NCBI RefSeq assembly: GCF_001500125.1
Contig: NZ_LQIV01000044.1
Coordinates: 124,001 to 188,000 of the forward strand
Length of the DNA stretch: 64,000 nucleotides
Origin: Mycobacterium sp. IS-1742
GTDB lineage: Bacteria; Actinomycetota; Actinomycetes; Mycobacteriales; Mycobacteriaceae
Direction of reading: 5' to 3'
Positions within the stretch are counted from its first letter, which is position 1. Each line of letters begins with the position of its first letter. Positions 7,179-15,346 of the stretch are shown here, one piece after another. Position numbers and translations under genes: made by a program. Under the pieces are notes generated by a model. The model worked only from the letters and a program-made list of their open reading frames with translations. It made no database searches and was not told the DNA's origin.

Positions 7179-8786
7179 GTGGTGGCGACCGTATTCCGGA
7201 ACGGGACAGTCTGGACCGGCGCGTCGCAGCCCGTCGCCGGGGCGCTGCTGGTGGTCGACGGCGCCGTGGCCGCGGTGGGGGACGACGCCACCGCCCGGAC
7301 GGCCGACGAGGAGGTCGACCTCGAGGGCGGTTTCCTGATGCCGTCTTTCGGCGACGGTCACGCCCACCCGCTGCTCGGCGGCCTGGAGGAGGTCGGCCCG
7401 CCGGTGCGCGGCTGCGGTTCGGTGGACGAGATCGTCGAGGCGGTGCGGGGCTACGCCGCGCGCCATCCCGAGGCGGAGTGGATCGTCGGAGCCTCCTATG
7501 ACGGCAGCCTCGCCGAGGGTGGGCTGTTCGACGCCCGCTGGCTCGACGCGGCGGTGCCGGACCGCCCGGTGGTGCTGCGGGCCTGGGATTACCACACCGT
7601 GTGGTGCAACTCGGTGGCGCTGCAGCGTGCGGGCATCACCGCCGACACCCCCGATCCGGTGCTCGGGGAGATTCCGCGCCGCGAGGACGGGTCGGTGCTC
7701 GGTACCCTGCGCGAATGGGGTGCGGTCGACCTCGTCACCGCCGTGATGCCCGAGCGCGACGAGGACGTCCGGGTGGCCGCGCTGGGCACCGCCGCCGACT
7801 ACTACCTCGCCCGCGGGGTCACCTGGGTGCAGGACGCCTGGGTCGAACCCGGCGACGTCGACACCTACCTGGCCGCCGCGCGCCGCGACGCACTGCGCAT
7901 CCGCTTCAACCTCGCGCTTTACGCCGACCCGCGGCACTTCGACTCCCAACTGCCGCAGTTCGTCGACGCGCGCCGCCGGGTCGAGGACCTGGCCGCCCCG
8001 ATGTTGACCGCGCAGACGGTGAAGTTCTTCGCCGACGGCGTGGTGGAGAACGAGACCGGTGCGCTGATCGAGCCGTACTGCTCCGGCCTGCACAACCACG
8101 GCATGCAGGTCTGGGAGGGCGATTCGCTGGCCGAATCCGTGCGCCGCGTCGACGACCTGGGCTTCCAGATCCACATCCACGCGATCGGCGACGCGGCCGT
8201 CCGACAGGCCCTCGACGCCATCGAACACGCGATCACCGTCAACGGTCCGCGCGACCGCCGCCCCGTCATCGCCCACGTCCAGCTCGTCGACGACGCCGAC
8301 ATCGACCGCTTCGCCCGCCTGGGCGTGATCGCGAACATGCAACCGCTCTGGGCGCAGCTCGACCCGCTGATGACGGTGCTGACCGTGCCTCGGCTCGGCC
8401 GTGACCGCGCCGACCGGCAGTACCGCATGCGGACCCTCGACGAGGCCGGCGTGCTGGGATTCGGGTCGGACTGGCCGGTGTCCTCGGGCGCCCCGCTGGA
8501 CGGGATCGCCGTGGCCGCGTCCCGGCGCACCGTCGACGGCACCCCTGCCGGTGGCTGGACGCCGGAGGAGATCGTGCCGGTCGAACGGGCGATGCGCGCC
8601 TACACCTCGGGTGTGGCGTATCAGGCCTTCGCCGAACAGCGTTGGGGCCGACTCACTCCGGGCGCTGCCGCCGACATGGTGTGGCTCGGCGCCGACCCGC
8701 GCGACACGCCCGCGCTGGAGATTCCCGCGATCGAGGTGCGCGGAACCTGTCTGGGGGGCAAGCTCGTAGGGCCGTCCGCCCGCTGA
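7179..8786 (+). CDS. Amidohydrolase family protein (YtcJ-like)
   Basis: Metal-dependent hydrolase of the amidohydrolase superfamily, 535 aa; substrate not identifiable. Metal-ligand motifs are visible in order: GHAHPLL (HxH), HIHAIGD, IAHVQ and GSDWPV. The C-terminal metal-binding-strand segment LTPGAAADMVWLGADP is also typical. GTG 7179 is chosen because a TATAGT -10 lies 8 nt upstream and suggests leaderless translation. The downstream APC permease begins 11 bp after the stop, so import and hydrolysis of one compound is a reasonable inference. Confidence 0.85.
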   Translation: MVATVFRNGTVWTGASQPVAGALLVVDGAVAAVGDDATARTADEEVDLEGGFLMPSFGDGHAHPLLGGLEEVGPPVRGCGSVDEIVEAVRGYAARHPEAEWIVGASYDGSLAEGGLFDARWLDAAVPDRPVVLRAWDYHTVWCNSVALQRAGITADTPDPVLGEIPRREDGSVLGTLREWGAVDLVTAVMPERDEDVRVAALGTAADYYLARGVTWVQDAWVEPGDVDTYLAAARRDALRIRFNLALYADPRHFDSQLPQFVDARRRVEDLAAPMLTAQTVKFFADGVVENETGALIEPYCSGLHNHGMQVWEGDSLAESVRRVDDLGFQIHIHAIGDAAVRQALDAIEHAITVNGPRDRRPVIAHVQLVDDADIDRFARLGVIANMQPLWAQLDPLMTVLTVPRLGRDRADRQYRMRTLDEAGVLGFGSDWPVSSGAPLDGIAVAASRRTVDGTPAGGWTPEEIVPVERAMRAYTSGVAYQAFAEQRWGRLTPGAAADMVWLGADPRDTPALEIPAIEVRGTCLGGKLVGPSAR

Positions 8787-8797
8787 AGGGAGTCCTG

Positions 8798-10174
8798 ATG
8801 TCCTCGACCACACCCTTGAACCCGTCGGTCGGGGCGGGTGAGGGACACCTGCGCCGGGTCCTCGGCGTGCCGTCCCTGGTGCTGTTCGGTCTGGTGTACA
8901 TGGTGCCGTTGACGGTGTTCACCACCTACGGCATCGTCACCGTCGAATCCGGTGGCCGCGTGCCGCTCTCCTACGTGGTGACGCTGGCCGCGATGATCTT
9001 CACCGCGCGGTCGTACGCCCGGATGGCCGCCGCGTACCCCGTCGCCGGCTCGGCGTACGCCTACACCCAGCGGACATTCGGCGCGCCCGTCGGCTTCCTC
9101 GCCGGCTGGTCGCTGCTGCTGGACTACCTGTTCCTGCCGATGCTGAACTACCTGGTCATCGGGCTCTACCTGAACGCCGCCGTCCCGGCGATCCCGCAGT
9201 GGGTGATCGTCGTCGTGACCATCGCGATCATCACGGTCCTCAACATCGTCGGCATCGTGTCGGTGGCGCGGGCCAACCTCCTGATCATCGTGATCCAGGC
9301 GATCTTCATCGCGGTGTTCCTCGTGATGGCGGTGGCCGCCGTCTCGGGTTCGGGCACCGTCGACCTCATGGCCCCGTTCCGCGGGGACGGCACCGCGGAC
9401 GGGCTGGGGCCCGTGCTGGCGGGTGCGGCGATCCTGTGTCTGTCGTTCCTCGGATTCGACGCGGTGTCGACGCTGGCCGAGGAGGCCAAGGACGCCCGGC
9501 GGGACGTGCCCAGGGCCATCATGCTTGCCACGGTCATCTGCGGCGTGTTGTTCGTCATCCTGTCCTACGCATCGCAGTTGGTGTTCCCGTCGAATGCATT
9601 CACCGATGTCGACTCGGGCTCGCTGGACGTGATGGAGGCCGCCGGGGGGGCGTTCCTAGGAGCCTTCTTCACCGCCGCATACGTCGCCGGCGCGTCGGGT
9701 TCGGCACTCACCTCGCAGGCGTCGGTGGCCCGCATCCTCTACGCGATGGGCCGCGACGGAGTGCTGCCCCGCAAGGTGTTCGGGCACGTCTCGGTCAAGT
9801 TCGGCACGCCGACGTGGGCGATCCTGGTGATCTCGGTGGTTTCGCTGCTGGCACTGGTGATCGATCTGGCGATCCTCGCCTCGGTGGTGAGTTTCGGTGC
9901 GCTGGTGGCGTTCTCGGCGGTCAACCTGACGGTGATCAAGCACTACTTCGTCGATTCCGGCGAGAAGAACGTCGTCAACAACCTCGTGCTGCCGTTGATC
10001 GGCTTCGCGCTGACGGTCTGGCTGTGGACCAGCCTGTCGGGGGAGTCGCTGACGATCGGGCTGATCTGGCTCGCCGCCGGGTTCGTGTGGCTGCTCGCCG
10101 TCACGCGCGGCTTCCGCCGCCCGACACCGGTCCTCGACCTGGACGAGCTACCGGTTCAGCCGGCCGCGAGATAG
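8798..10174 (+). CDS. APC-family amino acid/amine permease
   Basis: Integral membrane transporter of the amino acid-polyamine-organocation superfamily, 458 aa with about 12 hydrophobic helices. The first helix region contains GVPSLVLFGLVYMVPLTVF, and helix 6 the motif SFLGFDAVSTLAEEAKD, a hallmark of the family. ATG 8798 follows a good ribosome-binding site (GAAGGGAG) 11 bp after the amidohydrolase stop, so the two form an operon. Substrate unknown; an amide or amine processed by the amidohydrolase is inferred. Confidence 0.88.
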   Translation: MSSTTPLNPSVGAGEGHLRRVLGVPSLVLFGLVYMVPLTVFTTYGIVTVESGGRVPLSYVVTLAAMIFTARSYARMAAAYPVAGSAYAYTQRTFGAPVGFLAGWSLLLDYLFLPMLNYLVIGLYLNAAVPAIPQWVIVVVTIAIITVLNIVGIVSVARANLLIIVIQAIFIAVFLVMAVAAVSGSGTVDLMAPFRGDGTADGLGPVLAGAAILCLSFLGFDAVSTLAEEAKDARRDVPRAIMLATVICGVLFVILSYASQLVFPSNAFTDVDSGSLDVMEAAGGAFLGAFFTAAYVAGASGSALTSQASVARILYAMGRDGVLPRKVFGHVSVKFGTPTWAILVISVVSLLALVIDLAILASVVSFGALVAFSAVNLTVIKHYFVDSGEKNVVNNLVLPLIGFALTVWLWTSLSGESLTIGLIWLAAGFVWLLAVTRGFRRPTPVLDLDELPVQPAAR

Positions 10175-10175
10175 G

Positions 10176-11237
10176 TCACCACGACCTGGCCGCCGCCACC
10201 AGGCCCTGCACGAGCGCGGACGTGGCGGGGGATAGCCCGTCATCACTGGGCAGCGGGCTGCGCGGGCTGAGGCCGCGCACCCGGGAGGTCAGTTCGAGCT
10301 GGGCGCCGCCACCCGCCACCCGGTTGACCGGGTTGTCTGGATGCAGGCCCCGCAGCTCGGGCGGGATGTCGTCCAGGTCGGTGACCATCCGGTAGCCGGG
10401 GATGTCGACGTGGTCGGCGAGGTGGACGGCCAGTGCCCGGTTGCGACCGCCCGCCAGCAGTTCGGTGCTGCGGCCGATGCGCCCGTATCCGTGCAGCGAG
10501 ACGGCGACGTCGACGTGGTCGAGGAATCGTGCGAGCCGCGCCGACTCGTCGGCCAGATAGCGCGCCGACGGCAGATGGTGCGGGTACTGCTCGGGGTGGC
10601 GCACCACGTACACCGAGGCGCCGGCGGCCTCGGCGGCGCGTTCGGCGATGACGTCGGTCATCTGCTCGAGCCCGCCGCCGTGGATGGCCAGGAACCCGAA
10701 CCGCGACCGCAGCACGCTGTGTTCCTGCACCGCGGGGTCGGCGAGTAGCTCCGAAAGAGACTGCGGGCCTTCGGTTTCGGTGTGGTGCGGGCGGTGCGGC
10801 CAGTGCATCGGGTCCCAGCGTCGGAGGAACTCGATCCACCGGTGCGGCAGTCCGTGGTGCAGGGCGCCGTCGATGATGCGTTCCAGGTAGCCCGGCCGCG
10901 GTGGGCCCGGTTCGACACGGTGGTCGATGTACACCCACGCCGGCGCCGGACCGTCGTCGGTCTGCACGGTCAGCCGGTCTCGGCGGTAGCGCACCGGAAC
11001 GCCTTCGGCGCTGTCGAGCGTCGCGAGGTCGTGGTCGGACACCTGCCAGAGCACGCCATGCACCTGCGCGCCGTCGACCGGTTCGACGGTGGCCACGCCG
11101 CGTTCGTTGATCAGCCAGTCGTGGTCGGCGAGCGTCGCCGGGCGCGGGTCGACGGCGTCGGGGCAGCGCTGCGCCATCTGCCGCACGCACAGGTTGGACC
11201 CGTACGCGAAGTAGGCGTGTCGACCAGCTCGCAGCAT
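10176..11237 (-). CDS. Fusion: gamma-glutamylcyclotransferase-like domain + poly-gamma-glutamate hydrolase-like domain
   Basis: Two-domain protein of 353 aa. Residues about 8-120 form an AIG2/GGCT-like domain beginning with YFAYGSNL and including VHGVLWQVSDHDLATLD. Residues about 165-345 resemble the zinc-dependent poly-gamma-glutamate hydrolase family (PF05908 type), with AIHGGGLEQMTD, VSLHGYG and NPVNRVAGGGAQLELT. The predicted theme is cleavage of gamma-glutamyl bonds. Its ATG directly follows the mntH TGA, so translation is coupled to the metal transporter. The family calls are by motif and the joint function is unknown. Confidence 0.75.
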   Translation of the reverse strand: MLRAGRHAYFAYGSNLCVRQMAQRCPDAVDPRPATLADHDWLINERGVATVEPVDGAQVHGVLWQVSDHDLATLDSAEGVPVRYRRDRLTVQTDDGPAPAWVYIDHRVEPGPPRPGYLERIIDGALHHGLPHRWIEFLRRWDPMHWPHRPHHTETEGPQSLSELLADPAVQEHSVLRSRFGFLAIHGGGLEQMTDVIAERAAEAAGASVYVVRHPEQYPHHLPSARYLADESARLARFLDHVDVAVSLHGYGRIGRSTELLAGGRNRALAVHLADHVDIPGYRMVTDLDDIPPELRGLHPDNPVNRVAGGGAQLELTSRVRGLSPRSPLPSDDGLSPATSALVQGLVAAARSW

Positions 11238-12467
11238 TCAGCCTGTCACGGTCAGATAGATGAGCACCACATTCAGAAGACTAATCAAACCCGCGACGAT
11301 CCAGCCCAGCGCGGTGGTGACGCGGTGATTGACGTCGGCGCCCATCACGGCCGGGTCCGCGGTCAACCGGATGAGTGGTATGAGTGCGAACGGGATGCCG
11401 AAGGACAGCACGACCTGGGACAGCACCAGCGCCCGGGTGGGATCGACACCGAGCGCGAGGATCGCCAGCGCGGGGACCAGCGTGACGAGGCGGCGCACCA
11501 GCAGGGGATAGGTCCGCCGCAGCAGGCCGCCCATGATCATCGCGCCGGCGTACGCGCCCACCGACGTCGACGCCAGACCGGATGCCAGTAGGCCGATCGC
11601 GAAGCACAGGGCGACGGCCGGGCCGAGTGTCTGCTGCACCGCGGCGTGGGCACCTTCCAGGGTGTCGGTGTCGTCCATGCCCTGCAGGTTGGTGGCGGCA
11701 ACCAGCAGCATCGACATGTTGACCGCCCCGGCGATCAACATCGCCAGGCCGACGTCGATGCGGGTGACCTTGAGGAGCTTGCGCCGCTGGGGCCCCGGCT
11801 CGGGGTGGCCGTGGCGATCCCGGGCGAGGCCGGAGTGGAGGTAGACCGCGTGCGGCATCACCGTCGCACCCAGCATCGCCGTGGCGAGCAGCACGCTCTC
11901 GGCGCCGTCGAAGAGGGGGATGAGGCCTCCCGCCACCTCGGCGGCGGGGGGCGGTTCGACGAACACGCTCGTGAGGAAGCCGATCGCGATGATCAGCAGT
12001 AGACCGCTGATCACCCGCTCGAAGTGCCGCTGGCCGCGGCGGTTCTGCACGGCAAGCAGGGCCAGTGACACCGCGCCGGTGATCAGACCGCCGACCAGCA
12101 GCGGCAGGTCGAACAACAGGTACAGCGCGATCGCGCCGCCCACCACCTCGGCCAAATCGGTTGCCATGGCGACCAATTCGGCCTGCAACCAGTAGGCGAT
12201 GCGTGTCGGCGTGCGGGTGCGGCCTGCGACGGCCTCGGGGAGCGAGCGGCCGGTGACCAGACCCAGCTTCGCCGACAGGTACTGCACCAGCCCGGCCATG
12301 ACGTTGGCCAGCACGATGACCCAGACGAGCAGGAACCCGAACTGGGCCCCGGCGCTGACGTTGGCCGCGACGTTGCCCGGATCGACGTAGGCGATCGCGG
12401 CGACGAACGCCGGGCCCAACAGCAGCCACGTCGGTCTGGTCGTGCGGCGGTCGATCTGCGGCAGCAC
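11238..12467 (-). CDS. mntH: Nramp-family divalent metal (Mn2+/Fe2+) transporter MntH
   Basis: Proton-coupled metal importer of the inner membrane, 409 aa and about 11 helices. The metal-site motif AIAYVDPGNVAANVSAG (DPGN in helix 1) and MPHAVYLHSGL (helix 6) are intact. GTG 12467 is preceded by AAGGAAAAGG, a good ribosome-binding site. A metal-regulator-like palindrome lies 35 bp upstream. The gene is in the syntenic position of M. tuberculosis mntH and is followed without gap by the gamma-glutamyl hydrolase fusion gene. Confidence 0.94.
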   Translation of the reverse strand: MLPQIDRRTTRPTWLLLGPAFVAAIAYVDPGNVAANVSAGAQFGFLLVWVIVLANVMAGLVQYLSAKLGLVTGRSLPEAVAGRTRTPTRIAYWLQAELVAMATDLAEVVGGAIALYLLFDLPLLVGGLITGAVSLALLAVQNRRGQRHFERVISGLLLIIAIGFLTSVFVEPPPAAEVAGGLIPLFDGAESVLLATAMLGATVMPHAVYLHSGLARDRHGHPEPGPQRRKLLKVTRIDVGLAMLIAGAVNMSMLLVAATNLQGMDDTDTLEGAHAAVQQTLGPAVALCFAIGLLASGLASTSVGAYAGAMIMGGLLRRTYPLLVRRLVTLVPALAILALGVDPTRALVLSQVVLSFGIPFALIPLIRLTADPAVMGADVNHRVTTALGWIVAGLISLLNVVLIYLTVTG

Positions 12468-12501
12468 CCTTTTCCTTCCTGCGGAGCAGCGAATAGAAAA
12501 G

Positions 12502-12520
12502 TTAGGTTAGCCGAAACCTT
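12502..12520 (-). promoter_or_regulatory. IdeR/MntR-like operator upstream of mntH
   Basis: TTAGGTTAGCCGAAACCTT matches 14 of 19 positions of the mycobacterial IdeR box (TTAGGTTAGGCTAACCTAA). One half-site is perfect over 11 positions; the other is degenerate, with an AGGTT/AACCT dyad. It lies 35 bp upstream of the mntH start. Either IdeR or the Mn regulator MntR could bind; the sequence does not decide. Confidence 0.45.
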
Positions 12521-12561
12521 CTGCCGATGTGCACGTGGTGCGCCGGAACGCACGCACGGAC

Positions 12562-12798
12562 TCAGATGTCGAAGCCGATGACGAGGCCGCCGTAACCCCA
12601 GCCGCCGTACGGCCAACCGTAGTTGTTCTCCGGCGGTGTCGTGACGATCTGGGTGCTGCCGCCCGTCTCGCACTGGGTCGTGCGCGGACCGGTGTTCACG
12701 CACTCGGGCGCGGCCGCGGCGACGGGGGCCGTCAGGGCGGCCGCGCCGACGAGTACGAGAGTGGAAACTGTTGTGGCCGGGGATGATCCGATCTTCAT
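12562..12798 (-). CDS. Small secreted two-cysteine protein (paralogue A)
   Basis: 78-aa protein with a signal peptide (MKIGSSPATTVSTLVLVGAA followed by an Ala-rich cleavage region) and a short mature part. It has two cysteines (ECVNTGPRTTQCE), a STQIVTTPPENNY stretch and an aromatic/Gly-rich C-terminus (WPYGGWGYGG). ATG 12798 follows a perfect AGGAGGT ribosome-binding site; an upstream ATG in frame has none. It resembles the next two genes and is last in the row on the minus strand. No known domain recognised. Confidence 0.7.
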   Translation of the reverse strand: MKIGSSPATTVSTLVLVGAAALTAPVAAAAPECVNTGPRTTQCETGGSTQIVTTPPENNYGWPYGGWGYGGLVIGFDI

Positions 12799-12836
12799 CG
12801 GTGACCTCCTGGTACGGCCGGGTCTGTGGCGACGAT

Positions 12837-13082
12837 CTACCAACCCATGACCAGTGCCGGTCCGTAGTAGTAGTCGTTCCACGGGTACAGGTAGTTGGTC
12901 TGTCCCGGCGAGGTGACGATCTGAGTGTTACCCGGGCTGCTGCACTGCGTGGTGGACCCGCCGAAGGCGGTCTGACCCGTGGTGACGCAGTTCGGCTGGG
13001 CTGCCGCGGCGGGCGCCATGAGGACCGCCGCGCCGACGCCCGCGGCGACGGCGAGCGGCGCGAGGCCGATCAGTTTACGCAC
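12837..13082 (-). CDS. Small secreted two-cysteine protein (paralogue B)
   Basis: 81-aa protein starting at GTG 13082, with a hydrophobic signal peptide (LIGLAPLAVAAGVGAAVLMA, then PAAAAQ). The mature part has two cysteines (NCVTT and TQCSS), the shared segment NTQIVTSPGQTNY, and a C-terminus YLYPWNDYYYGPALVMGW. It shares this architecture with both neighbours, and its YPWxDxYYGPA ending with the upstream one. The row C-B-A has gaps of 6 bp (C-B) and 38 bp (B-A), consistent with one transcript and tandem duplication. No known function; a disulfide-bonded exported protein is inferred. Confidence 0.75.
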   Translation of the reverse strand: MRKLIGLAPLAVAAGVGAAVLMAPAAAAQPNCVTTGQTAFGGSTTQCSSPGNTQIVTSPGQTNYLYPWNDYYYGPALVMGW

Positions 13083-13088
13083 GGTGTT

Positions 13089-13364
13089 CTAGCCCCAGTC
13101 GACGACGGTGGCGGGACCGTAGTACGAGTCGCCCCACGGGTACAGGAAGGTGCTCTGGTTGTGAATGTCCTTGGGCTGCGTGGCGAATTGGGTCTGCCAC
13201 GGCGGGCATTTCTGGCCCTGGCCCAGAGCGTTGGGGGCCACGTTGAGGCACTTGCCGTCGTGCTCGCCGCTGGGTTGGGCGACGGCGGCAGGGGCTGCCG
13301 CGATTGCTGCGGCGGCGCCCGCAGCTGCGACAAGCGGGAGGAAGAGGCGCAGAGCGGAACGCAT
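13089..13364 (-). CDS. Small secreted two-cysteine protein (paralogue C)
   Basis: 91-aa protein from ATG 13364 with ribosome-binding site AAGGACGG. A signal peptide (LRLFLPLVAAAGAAAAIAAA, then PAAVAQ) precedes a mature part with two cysteines (KCLNV and KCPPW), QTQFATQPKDIHNQ, and the ending FLYPWGDSYYGPATVVDWG. The YPWGDxYYGPA ending matches paralogue B. First gene of the three-gene row, 6 bp before B. No recognised domain; exported, probably with one disulfide. Confidence 0.75.
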   Translation of the reverse strand: MRSALRLFLPLVAAAGAAAAIAAAPAAVAQPSGEHDGKCLNVAPNALGQGQKCPPWQTQFATQPKDIHNQSTFLYPWGDSYYGPATVVDWG

Positions 13365-13388
13365 GAGACCGTCCTTGAGTCGGCGTGC

Positions 13389-13394
13389 AGCTTA
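13389..13394 (-). promoter_or_regulatory. Candidate -10 (TAAGCT) for the secreted trio
   Basis: TAAGCT on the minus strand fits TANNNT and lies 24 bp before ATG 13364, leaving a short leader with a ribosome-binding site. The -35 would fall in the 3' end of the upstream gene. Weak evidence; read-through from the upstream operon is an alternative. Confidence 0.3.
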
Positions 13395-13397
13395 CGC

Positions 13398-14480
13398 TCA
13401 GGAGCCTACTAGCCCTTTGCCAGTAATGAGCGGTAGATCGAGAGTTGTCCGTATTCCGGGTTCGGCGGCGACGACGGCGGGGATGGCGTTGACGATCCGC
13501 GCGGCCGTCGCGACGAGACCCGCGCGGTTGTGATCGCCGTGGGGACTGCTCTGGCACAGATCCAGGGCGTAGGTCGGTTCGCCGGTGATCTCGACGCGGT
13601 AGGAGCCGCCGGGTTGTGCGGGCTGGGGCCAGTCCGGGCAGAGGTCCTCGCGCAGCCGCGTCACGTGTTCGAGCACCACCGCGACTTTGCCGTCGCGCAT
13701 TCCGCGCACCTCGAAACGCAGTGCGGCCGCGGTGCCTTTCGCGATGGGGCCGGATGCGATGTCGAAGCCGTCGGGGGCGGGCTCGCGCACGTAGGTCTCG
13801 GTCACCTCGTCGAGGTCGATGCCCAGCCCGGCGGCGAGCTGGCGGACCACCGACCCCCAGGCCAGGCTCAGCACGCCGGGCTGCAGCAGCATCGGCAGCT
13901 CGTCGAGCGGCTTGCCGAACCCCATGACGTCGAACATCACCGTCGGGCTGTCGTAGGTGGCGTAGTCGATGATCTCCATGCAGCGGATCTGCTCGATGCG
14001 TTGGCAGGTCCCGGCCAGCGCTAGGGGCAGCAGGTCATTGGCGAAGCCGGGGTCGATGCCCCCGACGAAGACGCTGGAGCCGCCGGTACGGGTGGCCTCC
14101 TCGATCGGGGCGATCAGTTCCTCGGGCAGCACCTGCCACGGGTACTGCAGGAACACCGGTCCGCTGCCGACCATGTTGATGCCGGCGGCCAGGATGCGGC
14201 GGTAGTCCTCGAGCGCCTCGGGCAACCGGTTGTCGGCCATCGCGGTGTAGACGACACAGTCCGGCTTCGCGGCCAGCACCTCGTCGAGGTTGTCGGAGGC
14301 CGTGATGCCGGTCGGCCCGGAAAGCTCTGTGAGGCCGGCGAGTTCCGCGGCGTCCTTACCGGCCTTGGCCGCCGAGGACACCCAGACGCCGGTCAGCTCG
14401 AACTGCGGGTTGATGATCAGTTGGGTGAGCGCGTGATTGCCGACGTTGCCGGTGCCGATCTGTGCGACGCGTATCGCCAT
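13398..14480 (-). CDS. NAD(P)-dependent dehydrogenase, dihydrodipicolinate-reductase-like
   Basis: Rossmann-fold protein of 360 aa with an N-terminal dinucleotide-binding motif (VAQIGTGNVGNHALTQLI), of the family mycobacterial genomes annotate as dihydrodipicolinate reductase-like or amine dehydrogenase-like. It is not the true DapB, which is about 245 aa. It follows an SDR gene by 9 bp on the same strand, and the pair lies behind a KstR-type box, so a role in sterol or lipid catabolism is inferred. The position matches M. tuberculosis Rv0926c. Substrate unknown. Confidence 0.8.
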   Translation of the reverse strand: MAIRVAQIGTGNVGNHALTQLIINPQFELTGVWVSSAAKAGKDAAELAGLTELSGPTGITASDNLDEVLAAKPDCVVYTAMADNRLPEALEDYRRILAAGINMVGSGPVFLQYPWQVLPEELIAPIEEATRTGGSSVFVGGIDPGFANDLLPLALAGTCQRIEQIRCMEIIDYATYDSPTVMFDVMGFGKPLDELPMLLQPGVLSLAWGSVVRQLAAGLGIDLDEVTETYVREPAPDGFDIASGPIAKGTAAALRFEVRGMRDGKVAVVLEHVTRLREDLCPDWPQPAQPGGSYRVEITGEPTYALDLCQSSPHGDHNRAGLVATAARIVNAIPAVVAAEPGIRTTLDLPLITGKGLVGS

Positions 14481-14489
14481 CGAGGTCTC

Positions 14490-15281
14490 CTAGAGGTCCG
14501 GGAAGGGCATGTCGAGGTTGGGGAACGTCAGCCCGCCGTCGACCTCGAGGGTCTTGCCGGTCAGGTAGCTCGCGGCCGGGGAGGCCAGGTAGACCGCCGC
14601 GGCGGCGATGTCCTCGGGATCGCCGAGCCGGCGCATCGGCGTGGCCTTCTCCATGGGTTCGCGCAGGTCGTCGTTGCTGGCGACGATGTCGAGTGCGGAC
14701 GTCAGGATCGAGCCGGGCGCGATCGCGTTGACCCGGATGCGCGGGCAGAGGTCGAGTGCGGCGAGGCGGGTGTAATGCGCGAGCGCGGCCTTCGCGGTGC
14801 CGTAGGCGGCGAATCCGCGTCCGGCGAGGCGGCCCATCGTCGAGGTGATGTTGATGATGCTGCCGCCGCCGGAGTGCTCCAGCATGAGCGGAACCGATGC
14901 GGTGGTCAGCGCGTGGGCGGTCGCGACGTTGAAGGTGAACGCGTCGCGCATGTCCTTCGCCGAGGTGTCCGTCAGCGAGTTCGGCATGGTGCCGCCGACG
15001 TTGTTGACGACGATGTCTAGTTTCCCGAAGGCCTCTACCGCGGCGGGGGCGAGCCGGGCCGTCGACTCGGGATGCGCGAGGTCGGCGACGACGATGTGCG
15101 CGCGCCTGCCGGTGCCGCGGATCTGCTCGGCCACCTCGTCGAGTTGCGACTCGGTACGGGCCGTGATCACCACGTCCGCACCGGCTTCCGCGAACGCCAC
15201 CGCGATCGCGGCGCCCAGTCCACGGCCCGCCCCGGTGACGGTTGCGACTCGGCCGTCGAGCCGGAATCTGTCCAGGATCAC
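14490..15281 (-). CDS. SDR-family oxidoreductase
   Basis: Short-chain dehydrogenase/reductase, 263 aa from GTG 15281. Motifs: TGAGRGLGAAIA (cofactor), NNVGGTMPN, catalytic Ser in INITSTMG, and YGTAKAAL (YxxxK), then VNAIAPGSI. GTG 15281 follows GAGGCAGAC; a GTG at 15311 would add 10 residues without a better site. It heads a two-gene operon with the dehydrogenase downstream and has a KstR-like box about 65 bp upstream. The position matches M. tuberculosis Rv0927c. Likely acts on a lipid or steroid alcohol; inferred. Confidence 0.87.
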   Translation of the reverse strand: MILDRFRLDGRVATVTGAGRGLGAAIAVAFAEAGADVVITARTESQLDEVAEQIRGTGRRAHIVVADLAHPESTARLAPAAVEAFGKLDIVVNNVGGTMPNSLTDTSAKDMRDAFTFNVATAHALTTASVPLMLEHSGGGSIINITSTMGRLAGRGFAAYGTAKAALAHYTRLAALDLCPRIRVNAIAPGSILTSALDIVASNDDLREPMEKATPMRRLGDPEDIAAAAVYLASPAASYLTGKTLEVDGGLTFPNLDMPFPDL

Positions 15282-15346
15282 GTCTGCCTCACTTCCTTCG
15301 ACGGGCGTCACCGTAGCAAGGCGCGGTCGCCGAAGGGTGAGGTTTC

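Noticed and set aside
6291..8813. 840-codon minus-strand frame over the amidohydrolase and DUF1365 genes
   Set aside because: Long antisense frames are normal in high-GC DNA; the sequence is low-complexity Arg/Gly/His-rich with no domain, and the plus and minus real genes explain the region.
12468..12561. Mn2+ riboswitch (yybP-ykoY type) before mntH
   Set aside because: No conserved hairpin pair is visible; a protein-binding palindrome explains the site better.
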